NCBI RefSeq assembly: GCF_044458865.1
Contig: NZ_JBITIH010000014.1
Coordinates: 1-64,000, forward strand
Origin: Micromonospora_G sp044458865
GTDB taxonomy: Bacteria; Actinomycetota; Actinomycetes; Mycobacteriales; Micromonosporaceae
Length of the DNA: 64,000 nt
Reading direction: 5' to 3'
Shown here: one piece after another, positions 1 through 7,994 of the stretch
Layout of the letters: the number at the start of each line of letters is the position of its first letter
Position numbering within the stretch: the stretch's first letter is position 1
Position numbers and translations under genes: made by a program
Notes under the pieces: model-generated
What the model was told of the DNA's origin: nothing
What the model saw: the letters and a program-made list of their open reading frames with translations, nothing else
The model's database searches: none

Positions 1-95
1 GAATTCGGGTGGATAACTCCTCGGCACGTCTCTCCTCAACGAGCGAAACGCACGAAAGTCAACCAAACCGACTCCACCGAACCCGGGGAACATCA
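1..95 (-). mobile_element. IS3-family element, left end only (runs off the window)
   Basis: Read on the minus strand, the element begins at 95 with TGATGTTCCCCGGG, a terminus like those of IS3/IS51-type elements. It reaches a GTG start at 27-25 that opens the transposase orfA (VPRSYPPEF) and leaves the window. The same left end, about 90% identical, recurs on the plus strand at 6376-6460, where it leads into a longer IS3 copy. The end lies directly against a broken IS110 transposase gene, so this IS3 copy inserted into or recombined with that gene. Confidence 0.8.
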
Positions 96-405
96 GATCC
101 GACTTCGCGCCGCCACGACGGGCAGGTCGCTGAGGCCGGTCCAGTTCAACGACCATCTCACCGGCGGCAGCGAGATGCCGTGCCAGGCCGGCGCCGTAGC
201 CGCCGGACCCTTCCAACGCCCAGGCCCGCAATCCTGAATGCTGGTCAGCCAGCACGGTCAAAGCGGCGTATCCGGCTGGATCAGCGTTGACGGTGGCTCT
301 GTCCAGAACGGCACCGGTGCGGGAATCAATCAGCGCTGCAGTGTGGGTGTCTTTGTGAGTGTCGACGCCAATGACGACCTCGGCGATGTCTGCCAGCATG
401 GACAC
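96..405 (-). pseudogene. IS110-family transposase, N-terminal fragment
   Basis: A GTG at 405 with GGAG eight bases upstream starts a frame reading MSMLADIAEVVIGVDTHKD, the RuvC-like DEDD start of IS110 transposases (first Asp in GVDTHKD). It continues through LEGSGGYGAGLARHL, which holds the conserved Glu. The frame is cut at 96 by the IS3 left end, so the rest of the RuvC domain and the C-terminal Tnp domain with its serine are missing. The protein cannot be active; it is a relic that dates the IS3 insertion as the later event. Confidence 0.8.
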
Positions 406-670
406 GCGTTCTTCTCCTTGCCCGGAGGGACGCTTGCAGGTCCCGGTCCGGTGCGGAGAAGGCAGGACTGTGATGGGACACGCCAGCCGTAATCTGGCGG
501 TCAGGCTCCTAATCAGGCCATCGTCTCCGGCCGGGCCGGTGCCGACAGCAGCGGGCGGACAAGTCTTACTAAAGGCACGAAGCCAGTCATACCGAGAGTC
601 ACCCCCGCCGCTGCCGGCCATCAGCCGATCATGAACCGGCCAACCCGATCAAGCCTCACAGTCATACCGG
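96..670 (-). mobile_element. IS110-family element fragment (left end and 5' transposase)
   Basis: The fragment holds the first ~100 codons of an IS110-type transposase (405 down to 96) plus the untranslated DNA upstream of it. IS110 elements of this layout encode their bridge RNA in the non-coding left end, so 406-670 could contain such a sequence; that is family knowledge, and I did not fold it. The 11-mer CAGTCATACCG occurs at 584-594 and 659-669 and may relate to the element end. The right boundary near 670 is a guess because these elements lack terminal inverted repeats. Confidence 0.5.
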
Positions 671-1374
671 GCCGGGCGACCGATCAGTCCCCAACTGGGA
701 ACTTTTCGAAAAGGTAACGGGCGGTAGAGCCGCCCCGCCTCGTCGGCCGAGCCCAGCGTCGACGCCTCGCGTCGTACGTCGGGCCGGTCCCGGCGGGCGC
801 CGTGGTCCGGAGCTGGGCCCACATAACTTGGTCTTGTGCGCGTCCAGTTCGGTCGGTACGGTCTACAAGCCTTGTCTCGCTCATACGGGGGTAGCTGTGA
901 CATGTGGTCGATCGATGCTGCGTTTATTTGCTTGCAGCATCTGACCTCAATTCCGAAGAGATGTACTCGCAGCGGCCCGGGCAGTGGTCGCGGCAATGAG
1001 GCCGCAGGTACGGAATGAAGAACCTTCCGTGGGATCCCGCGGGCGCACTGCCGTCGCTGGTTGGGTTTTGCATGTCCGACTCCTGAGCCCCTCCCAGGGC
1101 ACCACCACGCCCACTGGGCGGTACGGCCACCGTGTCCCGACTCGGCATGGTCATGCCGCACAGAACGGCGGGCAGTGTCGAATTGCTACTGATCGGAAAG
1201 GTCGTTTCGGCCGACGACCATCGGCATCGGCGGAATCGTTCCGCCACTTGTCACGAGCCTCCCGGACGAGCACCTGACGTCACCCCGACCACGTCGACGA
1301 CTGCCCCTTGTGCAGCCATGTAACCGCCCATAGACGTCATCCGTCTGCCCATTTTGCCGTCCACGGAGGATGCT
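671..1374. other. gene-free stretch upstream of the toxin gene
   Basis: I see no credible gene here; the open frames lack actinobacterial codon bias and family resemblance. There is a 12-bp palindrome CTTTTCGAAAAG at 702-713, followed at once by a small hairpin GGGCGG-TAGAG-CCGCCC at 719-735 that could be a weak terminator. The base composition is more mixed than in the neighbouring genes. The last part must hold the promoter of the toxin gene at 1375, but I find no clear -35/-10 pair. Confidence 0.5.
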
Positions 1375-4300
1375 GTGACAGTGAAGGTAAGACGCTCCGC
1401 CCGCTTTTCCTCACGAACGTCCGTGTCCGCCTGGATACGGCGGATCGCCGCCGTGATCATCGTGGTGCTGGTCGCTGGTCTCATCCAGCCCGCGATGCCG
1501 GCCCTCGCTGAGGACGACTATGAGATTCCGGCGTACGACCCGCTGCTGTCCCGACGTACGGCCGTCTACTACATGGTCGACGGCGGTCCCTCGGTACGAC
1601 GGGCGGCGGAAGCCGCACTCCTCGGCACCGAGGAGGACGTCAAGACCTTCGTCGAGTCCGGCGTCGACGAGGCGCTGATCGCCGACGCACGGGCCGCCGC
1701 CCACGTACTGGCCGGAATGGACGGTCCGGCGACGCGAGCGGGAGCCCTCCAGGCCCTGAACGGCACACCGGACGAGGTTGCCGCCTTCGTTGAGGGCGGT
1801 TGGCAGTCGGCGTGGGCGTCGGACGAGCGGATACGGGCGTACCGGCTGGTGGAATCGGGCGGTCCGACCCTGCGGTCGGCGGCCGAGCGGGCCCTCGCCG
1901 GCACCCCGACGCAGTTGACGGAGTTCCTGGCCGAGGATCGGGACGCCGCCCAGATGGCCGACGACCGGTTGGCGGCGACCCGGATGCTGACCGACGCACC
2001 GAACAACAGCGGACCGGCCCTGAATGCGGCGGCGCAGGAGGCGTTGGCAGGCCCGGCGGAGCAGTTGCGGGAGTTCCTGGAGTCGGGTCAGTTCGTGGCG
2101 CGGGCGCGGGACCAGGAGCTGGCGTCGATCCGCAGTCTGACCGAGCAGGCCAAGCAGGCGAGCGAGGCAACGGCGCGCGAGTCGTTGGCGGCGACGGAGG
2201 CGTCGATCCGGGCGGCGAACGCCGCCGAGGAGGCAAAGAATGCGGCGGAGACGGCCGCAGCGGAGACGGCCGCAGCCGGCGGCGCGGCCCAGAAGGCGTC
2301 GGCTGCGGCAGCGCGAGCAGCCGACGCGGCGGATGGTGCGGCGGACGCGGCCCGGGATGCGATCGGTGCCTCGAACGCGGCGATGCGGGCCGCCCGGGTG
2401 GCCGCGGACGCGGCCCGGAAGGCAACGACGGCGGCGTCGCTGACGGCACAGGCAGCATCGCGCGCGCAACGGGCCGCAGCGGACGCACGCACGGATGCGG
2501 GCAAGGCCGCAGCGGCACGGGTCGCGGCGCAGGAGGCCCGAAACGCGGCGGCCCGTGCACGGGAGCTGGACCAGGTCAAGGCGCAGCGGGATCTGGCGTT
2601 GGCGCAGGCGAAGGCGGCCTCCACGGCAGCGAAGGGCGCGAGCGCGAACGCCGACGCGGCGGCACGGGCGGCAAGCGACGCCAGCGGTCAGGCCGGAGTG
2701 TCGGGCGCACAGGCCCAGCGGGCGCGGGATGCGGCGGCTCGGGCCGCGAGTCAGGCCGCAGCCGCATCGCGAGCGGCGGATCGCGCGTACGTGTTGGCGG
2801 AGCGGGCGGCCCGGGAGTCGGACAAGGCGTTCACGTACGCGGCACAGGCGGCACAGCACGCGGAGGCCGCGGCGACCGCGGCGGAGGCGGCGGCCGCGGC
2901 CGCGGGTGACGCGGCGAAGGCCGCAGAGGAGTCCGCGAAACACGCGGCGGCGGCGGTGACCGCGGCGAACGTCGCGATCGAGGCGGCCAAGCAGGCCGTG
3001 GCGTTGGAGCAACTGGCCCGCCAGGAGGACCAGGACCGGCTGACGGAGGCGACCGAGCAGGGTGTGCTGGCCGCGCAGGAGGCCGTGGCGGCGGATCAGA
3101 AGCTCAACGCGGACGCGGGTGCGGTGGCGGCGTGGAATCGCAAGCTGCTGTGGGACACCGCCGAGGAGGACCGGGTGGACCCGGCCACCCGCCAGTTGAT
3201 CAGCGAGGCCACCGCGCCGGGAGCGTCGGCCCAGGTAGTGCTCGACCGGGGACGCAGGGCGGCCGCCGTGCTCGCCCAGAGCAGCAGTGACTGGACTCGG
3301 ACCGCAGCCCAGGAGGCCCTCGCCGGTGACGAGGTCGAGCTGCGGTCGTGGCTGGCCGAGGGACGACGGATGGCCGTCGGGCAGGACGACCGCGCCCGGG
3401 TCTGGCACTTGATCGACAGCCTGCCCGTCGGGAACGAGAAGACCGCCGCGCAGGCCGCACTGGCCGGGGACGACACGGCGGTGCAGCAGTTCCTCCGTAC
3501 CCGTGCCCATGCCGGCAAGTACGCGAAGGACCGGCAGGCGATTTACTCGCTCATCGAGACGGCCGGGCCGTCCCTGCGGTCGGCGGCCGAGCGAGCCCTG
3601 GCGGGTAGCTCCCTTGACGCGCACACGTTCCTGCGCAGCGGTCAGTACCCGGCCAGGACGGCGGACGACCGGCTCGAGGTCTACCGGGTGTTGGAGGCCG
3701 GCGGTCCCGAGGTCAAGGCCGCCGGGCAGGTTGCCCTCGCCGGTCCGGCCTCCTACGTCTCCTACTTCCTCACCGCCAGCCGCTACCAGGCCGCCAAGCG
3801 GGATGCCGAGCAGGCCGCGCACGTCAAAACGGTCCAGGCGCTCATCCAGCAGGCCCAGCAGTACGGGCAGGCCGCTCTCGCCGACGCCGCCGAGGCGAAC
3901 CGGGTCGCGGCCCAGGCCGCCGGAGACGCCGCCAGGGCAGCGGCCTACGCCGACGAGGCGCAGACCTCGGCCGGCCGGGCGCAGACCTTCGCCAACGAGG
4001 CATACGCGTCCGCACTCGACGCCAAGGCATCGGCAGACCAGGCCGCCCAGTCGGCCACCACCGCCCGCAACGCGGCCAACTCGGCGCAGGCCAGCGCGAA
4101 CGCGGCAGCGCGGTCGGCGGCTACCGCCACCGCCGCCTCACAGCGGGCACGCAAGGACGCGGCCGGCGCGGCCCGGGCCGCGCAGGACGCCCGGCAGGCA
4201 GCCAAGGAGGCCGGGGCGGATGCCGTCGCCGCCGACATGGCCGCCAAGGACGCGGAGCGGATCTACAACACCAAGCTGAAGGAGTGGGAGGAGGCCCAGC

Positions 4301-5610
4301 GCAGCACCACCCCGGGTAGCGGCAGTGACGGCACCAAGACCGCGTACGAGGAACACATGACCTGGGGCTGCTTTGTCCCGGAGCCGCAGTTGACCATGGA
4401 GTGCGGCAAGGTGTACGCGAACTTCGCGGACGCGATGATCCGCCCGGCCAAGTGCAACTCCCCGGCTTTCAAGAACAGTTCGGGCTGCACGATGCTGGGC
4501 GACATCCAGGAGTTCGTGAAGGACAACGCCGAACTCATGCTGGACGTCATCGAGCTTGTCCTGACGCTCTGCGGCCTCGCCCCGGCCGTCGGTGAGGCGT
4601 GCGACGGGGTCGCCGCAGGCGTGGCGTTCGCCAGGGGTGACTGGGTCGGCGGCCTGCTCTCCGCGGGCAGCGTGGTCCCCATCCTGGGCTGGGGCACCGC
4701 CAGCGTCAAGCTCGGGGACAAGTTCCGTGGTGTCAAACGGATATTCGAGGAACTGGCGAGCAAGTGCAAAACGGGCGACAACAGCTTCGCCCCGGGTACC
4801 CTGGTGCTGCTCGCCGACGGCACCCGCAAACCAATCGAGAAACTGACCACGGGCGACGCTGTCCTCTCCACCGACCCGAAGGCCCGGATCAGCGCCCCTC
4901 GGAAGATCACCGCGACCATCACCGGCTCGGGCATCCGGGCGCTCGTCGAGATCACCGTCGACCTCGACGGCAACGCCGGTGACGCCACTGGGACCATCAC
5001 CGCGACCCACAACCATCCGTTCTGGACGCCGGATTCCGGCGCCTGGACCGACGCGGACGAACTGGCGCCGGGCCAGGCACTGCTGACCGCGGAGGGGAAC
5101 GAGGTCGAGGTCGAGGCCATCTCGACCCGCACCGAGCAGGCCACCGTGCACAACATCTCGGTGTACGACCTGCGCACGTACTACGTGTTCGCCGGTGAGA
5201 CCCCCGTACTGGTACACAACTGCGGCAAGGTCGACGTCGACAACGGTATCTACGGCGCCCACCCCAAGGACCACATCGGCAAGTCCGACGAGGACCTCCT
5301 CGAGCGGGCAAAGAACGACCCGAAGGCGAAGGGCCGGGCGTCGAGCCTTAAGGAAGATATTGCCCAGGCGACCATCGACGCCGTGCTGGAGCCCTACCTG
5401 AAGTCCATCACGACGTGGAGCGCCAACGACAAGATCCCCGTCGGTACGGACAGGGAGTTCACGAAGGTCTTCCCAGCTGCGGTAGGCAAGATCGCGTTCG
5501 CCAACGGCGACATCAGGGACGCCTTCGAGGTCACGGTCGTGGTGAGAAAGGCGCCGAAGACGGCCGGACACAAGGGTCGCTGGGTGGTCTATATGCTCAA
5601 AATGGAGTAG
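1375..5610 (+). CDS. secreted polymorphic toxin: ALF repeats, Ala-rich coils, Hint domain, C-terminal toxin
   Basis: This is a predicted 1411-residue secreted toxin of the polymorphic-toxin class. Residues 1-45 form a Sec signal (RRIAAVIIVVLVAGLIQPAM, cleavage after ALA). ALF repeats of the type AL-GT---L--FL--G---A--DR occupy about 60-250 and 630-800. Each block is followed by a very alanine-rich heptad-like region (about 250-570 and 810-980). A cysteine-rich, hydrophobic pre-toxin segment (about 1000-1125) precedes a Hint domain (about 1134-1281: GTLVLLADGTRKPIEKL, ATHNHPFW, VLVHN), which should release the last ~130 residues autocatalytically. The C-terminus, with HIGKSDEDLLERA and a late W-V-V-Y strand, resembles RNase A-like CdiA toxins; this is tentative. 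GGAGGA at 1365-1370 supports GTG 1375 (GTG 1381 is possible). An immunity gene follows. Confidence 0.8.
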   Translation: MTVKVRRSARFSSRTSVSAWIRRIAAVIIVVLVAGLIQPAMPALAEDDYEIPAYDPLLSRRTAVYYMVDGGPSVRRAAEAALLGTEEDVKTFVESGVDEALIADARAAAHVLAGMDGPATRAGALQALNGTPDEVAAFVEGGWQSAWASDERIRAYRLVESGGPTLRSAAERALAGTPTQLTEFLAEDRDAAQMADDRLAATRMLTDAPNNSGPALNAAAQEALAGPAEQLREFLESGQFVARARDQELASIRSLTEQAKQASEATARESLAATEASIRAANAAEEAKNAAETAAAETAAAGGAAQKASAAAARAADAADGAADAARDAIGASNAAMRAARVAADAARKATTAASLTAQAASRAQRAAADARTDAGKAAAARVAAQEARNAAARARELDQVKAQRDLALAQAKAASTAAKGASANADAAARAASDASGQAGVSGAQAQRARDAAARAASQAAAASRAADRAYVLAERAARESDKAFTYAAQAAQHAEAAATAAEAAAAAAGDAAKAAEESAKHAAAAVTAANVAIEAAKQAVALEQLARQEDQDRLTEATEQGVLAAQEAVAADQKLNADAGAVAAWNRKLLWDTAEEDRVDPATRQLISEATAPGASAQVVLDRGRRAAAVLAQSSSDWTRTAAQEALAGDEVELRSWLAEGRRMAVGQDDRARVWHLIDSLPVGNEKTAAQAALAGDDTAVQQFLRTRAHAGKYAKDRQAIYSLIETAGPSLRSAAERALAGSSLDAHTFLRSGQYPARTADDRLEVYRVLEAGGPEVKAAGQVALAGPASYVSYFLTASRYQAAKRDAEQAAHVKTVQALIQQAQQYGQAALADAAEANRVAAQAAGDAARAAAYADEAQTSAGRAQTFANEAYASALDAKASADQAAQSATTARNAANSAQASANAAARSAATATAASQRARKDAAGAARAAQDARQAAKEAGADAVAADMAAKDAERIYNTKLKEWEEAQRSTTPGSGSDGTKTAYEEHMTWGCFVPEPQLTMECGKVYANFADAMIRPAKCNSPAFKNSSGCTMLGDIQEFVKDNAELMLDVIELVLTLCGLAPAVGEACDGVAAGVAFARGDWVGGLLSAGSVVPILGWGTASVKLGDKFRGVKRIFEELASKCKTGDNSFAPGTLVLLADGTRKPIEKLTTGDAVLSTDPKARISAPRKITATITGSGIRALVEITVDLDGNAGDATGTITATHNHPFWTPDSGAWTDADELAPGQALLTAEGNEVEVEAISTRTEQATVHNISVYDLRTYYVFAGETPVLVHNCGKVDVDNGIYGAHPKDHIGKSDEDLLERAKNDPKAKGRASSLKEDIAQATIDAVLEPYLKSITTWSANDKIPVGTDREFTKVFPAAVGKIAFANGDIRDAFEVTVVVRKAPKTAGHKGRWVVYMLKME

Positions 5611-5664
5611 GCCTCCGGGCGACACATTTCAGATCCGGTCGGTGGGACACCAGAGGAGAGCATA

Positions 5665-6114
5665 GTGTCGGGTCAAGAAGCAGCGGTGGCGCTTCTCGCC
5701 ACGCTGCACGCTTGCCATTTCGACCTCGGCGAGTACGGCATTCGAATATGGCTTGACTACGACTTCGGTGGCGAGGCCACGCATCGCCCCTACCTGGAAA
5801 CGAGCAGGACCGACGACGCGTACTGCGCGGAGATCCGAAGCTCGTTGGAGGTCGACCTCGGACCGGGGGTGGGCAACGTCTTCTATGCTCGGCTGTTGCT
5901 CTGGTTGTCCCCGACGGACGCACGGGTCGAGTCATTCGTCGAGGCTCACCTCGACCAGTCGATTGGCGAATACGGCCCCGGGTCGTACGTGCTGTACGAA
6001 CGTCGGTCCGACAACCTCGACATCGACGGAGCACTACGGGCGGCCCGGGAGCACGTTGACGCCCTGCACGGAATTGAGGACTACCCGAAGACGCTCGGAC
6101 TGAGCCGACGATGA
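5665..6114 (+). CDS. probable immunity protein for the upstream toxin
   Basis: This 149-residue acidic, soluble protein starts at GTG 5665 behind AGAGGAGAG and lies 54 bases after the toxin gene on the same strand, the classic place for an immunity gene. I do not recognise its family. It is rich in Asp/Glu and aromatics (IRIWLDYDFGGE, LLLWLSPTDARVESF), fitting a protein that masks a basic nuclease-like domain. The Lys-rich toxin C-terminus is the likely partner. Function is inferred from position, size and charge only. It is the last intact gene before the right-hand IS fragments. Confidence 0.6.
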   Translation: MSGQEAAVALLATLHACHFDLGEYGIRIWLDYDFGGEATHRPYLETSRTDDAYCAEIRSSLEVDLGPGVGNVFYARLLLWLSPTDARVESFVEAHLDQSIGEYGPGSYVLYERRSDNLDIDGALRAAREHVDALHGIEDYPKTLGLSRR

Positions 6115-6199
6115 ACAAGAACCGGGCCCCGCTAAGGCGTGTTTCGTAAGTCAGGCCGGCGGCGGCGAGGGCATGGCGTGGCGATGATTGACAACTGAA

Positions 6200-6254
6200 G
6201 AGGTCTCCGGTATCTGGTTCTGCGACCAAGCAAGAACTTCATACCGGAGACCTC
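6200..6254 (+). repeat. 14-bp perfect inverted repeat ahead of the IS5 transposase start
   Basis: GAGGTCTCCGGTAT at 6200-6213 pairs perfectly with ATACCGGAGACCTC at 6241-6254, with a 27-nt loop. The right arm ends exactly at the GTG start codon (6255). In an RNA this hairpin would bury the ribosome-binding region, a way for insertion sequences to silence transposase messages read from outside; this role is inferred. Confidence 0.6.
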
Positions 6255-6375
6255 GTGCCCAGCGTAGCGGTGACGAGGCGGCATGACCTGACCGACAGGC
6301 AGTGGGTGGTTCTGGCTCCGCTGCTGCCTGCCGCGTCGATGACGGGTCGTCCGCCGAAGTGGGAGAAACGACAGC
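6255..6375 (+). pseudogene. IS5-family transposase, N-terminal fragment
   Basis: The frame reads VPSVAVTRRHDLTDRQWVV and then APLLPAASMTGRPPKWEKRQ, the DUF4096 helical start of IS5-type DDE transposases. It breaks at 6376, where the IS3 left end begins. All DDE catalytic residues are lost. Nothing downstream continues this reading, so it is a dead remnant. Confidence 0.75.
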
Positions 6376-7062
6376 TGATGTTCCCCGGGTTCGGTGGAGT
6401 CGCTTCGGTTGACTTTCGTGCGTTTCGCTCGTTGGAGACAAGCGTGCCGAGGAGTTACCCACCCGAGTTCCGTCGCAAGGTTCTGGATCTACTCAAGGCC
6501 GGCCGGTCGGTGGCTGATCTGGTTCGTGATCTTCAGATCAGCGACCAGACCATCTACACCTGGCGCCGTCAGGAACTGATTGACACCGGGCAGCTACCCG
6601 GGACGACGTCCAAAGACCACGCCGAACTGGTCGCCGCACGGCGTCGTATCGCCGAGTTGGAGACCGAACTGGCGGTCCACTGCCGCGCGGCCGAACTACT
6701 CAAGGAGGCGGTGCCCCCAAAAGACCGGTACGCGACCATCAAGGCGATGGCCTCTGAGGGTTTCCCGGTCGACGTCTGCTGCCGGGTGCTGAACGTCTCC
6801 GTGTCCGGCTACTACGCCTGGCGCAACCGACCACCCTCCGCGCGAGTATTGCGGCAGGCCTGGCTCACTGAACGGATCGGTCAGATACACGCCACTTCCC
6901 GCGGCGTCTACGGCGCCCCGCGGGTTCACGCCGAACTCCGGCTCGGCCACGGCATCCTCATCGGTCACAACACCGTCGAGATGTTGATGCGTCGAGCCGG
7001 GATCAAAGGCCTGCCCAACCGCCGACGGCCCCGTCCGAAGCACCAAACGCCGACGGCGGTGG
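6376..7062 (+). mobile_element. IS3-family element, 3'-truncated
   Basis: The left end TGATGTTCCCCGGGTTCGG at 6376 matches the inverted copy at 95-1. The element carries orfA and the first part of orfB. Its right part is replaced near 7062 by the left end of a different IS3 element. Without the DDE domain it cannot move by itself, although its left end could still be used in trans. Confidence 0.75.
6444..7058 (+). pseudogene. IS3-family transposase orfA-orfB, truncated
   Basis: GTG 6444 opens a helix-turn-helix orfA (PPEFRRKVLDLLKAGRSVAD, DQTIYTWRRQ) with a leucine-zipper segment. It runs in the same frame into orfB (VLNVSVSGYYAWRNRPPSAR, SRGVYGAPRVHAEL). IS3 elements usually need a -1 frameshift between orfA and orfB, so the single frame is either a natural fusion or a later indel. 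The reading stops being IS3-like after RRRPRPKHQTPTA, before the DDE catalytic core. It is inactive. Confidence 0.75.
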
Positions 7063-7102
7063 GGTCTGCTGCACCGATAGGTGACATCTGAGTTGGCTTG
7101 CC

Positions 7103-7438
7103 GTGGAGGCGGGCTGGAAGGATGTTGCTGCGCCCAAGCCCTGCCCTCGTGAGTTCCGTGATGACGTCGTGCGGGTGGCCCGTGATCGGGATCCAGGCGT
7201 GACGGTCGAGCAGATCGCCAGGGACTTCGGGGTTCATCCGATGACGTTGTTCAAGTGGCTGCGTCACGCTGACATCGACGCGGAGACCAAGTCTCGTGTC
7301 AGCGGCGGCGAGTCGGTTGAGCTGCGCGAAGCGCGCAAGCGGATCAAGTTGCTGGAGCGGGAGAACGAAGTCCTGCGTCGGGCCGCGGCGTATCTGTCGC
7401 AGGCGAATCTGCCGGGAAAAGGCTTTACCCGCTCGTGA
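7103..7438 (+). CDS. IS3-family transposase orfA
   Basis: About 111 residues starting at GTG 7103. It has a Tn3-like helix-turn-helix (VTVEQIARDFGVHPMTLFKW) and a C-terminal leucine zipper (ELREARKRIKLLERENEVLR). Its stop TGA (7436-7438) overlaps the GTG of orfB. The run GGGAAAAGG at 7414-7422 allows a -1 slip that fuses orfA to orfB (AAA AGG CTT TAC CCG), as in intact IS3 relatives. The gene itself looks whole, but its partner is truncated, so at most a DNA-binding fragment is made. Confidence 0.7.
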   Translation: MEAGWKDVAAPKPCPREFRDDVVRVARDRDPGVTVEQIARDFGVHPMTLFKWLRHADIDAETKSRVSGGESVELREARKRIKLLERENEVLRRAAAYLSQANLPGKGFTRS

Positions 7439-7802
7439 ACGAGCTCGCCGCCGGCGGGATCCCCGTCGCGGTGACGTGCCGGGTCTTGAACATCGCTCGA
7501 CAGCCCTACTACCGGTGGCTTGCCCACCCGGTCACCGACGCCGAACTGGCCGAGGCATACCGGACGGACGCGTTGTTCGACGCACATCGTGACGACCCGG
7601 AGTTCGGCTATCGGTTCCTGGCCGACGAGGCCCGCGCGGCTGGGCGACCGATGGCCGAGTGCACCGCCTGGAGGATCTGCTCCGGCATGGGCTGGTTCAG
7701 CGCGTTCAGCCGCAAGCGGCGGCGGGGCAAGGGCGGTAGGCCGGGGCCGCCAGTGCACGATGATCTCGTCAAACGCGACTTCACCGCCGACGGTCCGAAC
7801 GG
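7435..7802 (+). pseudogene. IS3-family transposase orfB, 5' part
   Basis: The frame reads PLVNELAAGGIPVAVTCRVL, then RQPYYRWLAHPVTDAEL and ends in PPVHDDLVKRDFTADGPN. In intact relatives this point is followed by the first catalytic motif (LWLTDITE). Here the match stops at 7802 and the sequence becomes a methyltransferase tail. No Asp-Asp-Glu catalytic residue is left. The orfB segment is a deletion derivative. Confidence 0.8.
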
Positions 7803-7931
7803 ATCGCTGACCTGTTCGAGGGGCTTGAGTTGGTCGAGCCCGGTGTGGTCTCGGTCAACGAGTGGAAGCCGGACCCCTCTACGCCGCCGGGCATCATCGA
7901 CCAGTACTGCGTCGTCGGACGCAAGCCGTAA
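7803..7931 (+). pseudogene. SAM-dependent methyltransferase (DUF574 type), C-terminal stub
   Basis: Out of frame with the IS3 remnant, 7803-7931 reads IADLFEGLELVEPGVVSVNE, then WKPDP and VVGRKP before a stop. This is the usual C-terminus of actinobacterial DUF574 S-adenosyl-methionine methyltransferases (FFDGLELVEPG, W-P). Only about 42 codons survive. The gene was cut by the IS3 element or by a deletion between them. It marks the host DNA into which the mobile mosaic moved. Confidence 0.65.
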
Positions 7932-7973
7932 GGGTCCGAGCGGGGACGCCAGAGTTGTCGGTGCGGCTTCCGG

Positions 7974-7993
7974 TAGACAGGCTAGTCTGCCTA
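7974..7993 (+). promoter_or_regulatory. putative MarR operator over the -10 of the MarR gene
   Basis: TAGACAGGCTAGTCTGCCTA is palindromic at 16 of 20 positions. It contains a -10-like TAGTCT (7983-7988) six bases before the GTG at 7995. Binding here would block RNA polymerase, giving autorepression of the leaderless marR gene. It is inferred from symmetry and position. Confidence 0.5.
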
Positions 7994-7994
7994 G

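Larger units (their letters stand above)
6133..6375 (+). mobile_element. IS5-family element, left fragment
   Basis: The piece starts near 6133 with GGCGTGTTTCGTAAG, typical of the ends of IS5-group elements, and contains the first 40 codons of an IS5-type transposase. It is cut at 6376 by the left end of an IS3 element. The exact outer boundary is uncertain by a few bases and no target duplication can be seen. Confidence 0.6.
7063..7802 (+). mobile_element. second IS3-family element, 3'-truncated
   Basis: This is a separate IS3-group element, unlike the one before it. Its left end lies near 7063 (CTGCTGCACCGATAGG). It holds a complete orfA and the 5' part of orfB. At 7803 the sequence switches to the tail of a methyltransferase gene, so the 3' half including the DDE core is deleted. 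Confidence 0.7.

Noticed and set aside
1411..3822. 803-codon open frame antisense to the toxin gene
   Set aside because: It is a shadow of the alanine-rich repeats: GC-rich codons give few stops on the other strand. The antisense protein is Arg/Gly/Leu-rich without domains, and no ribosome site precedes it.
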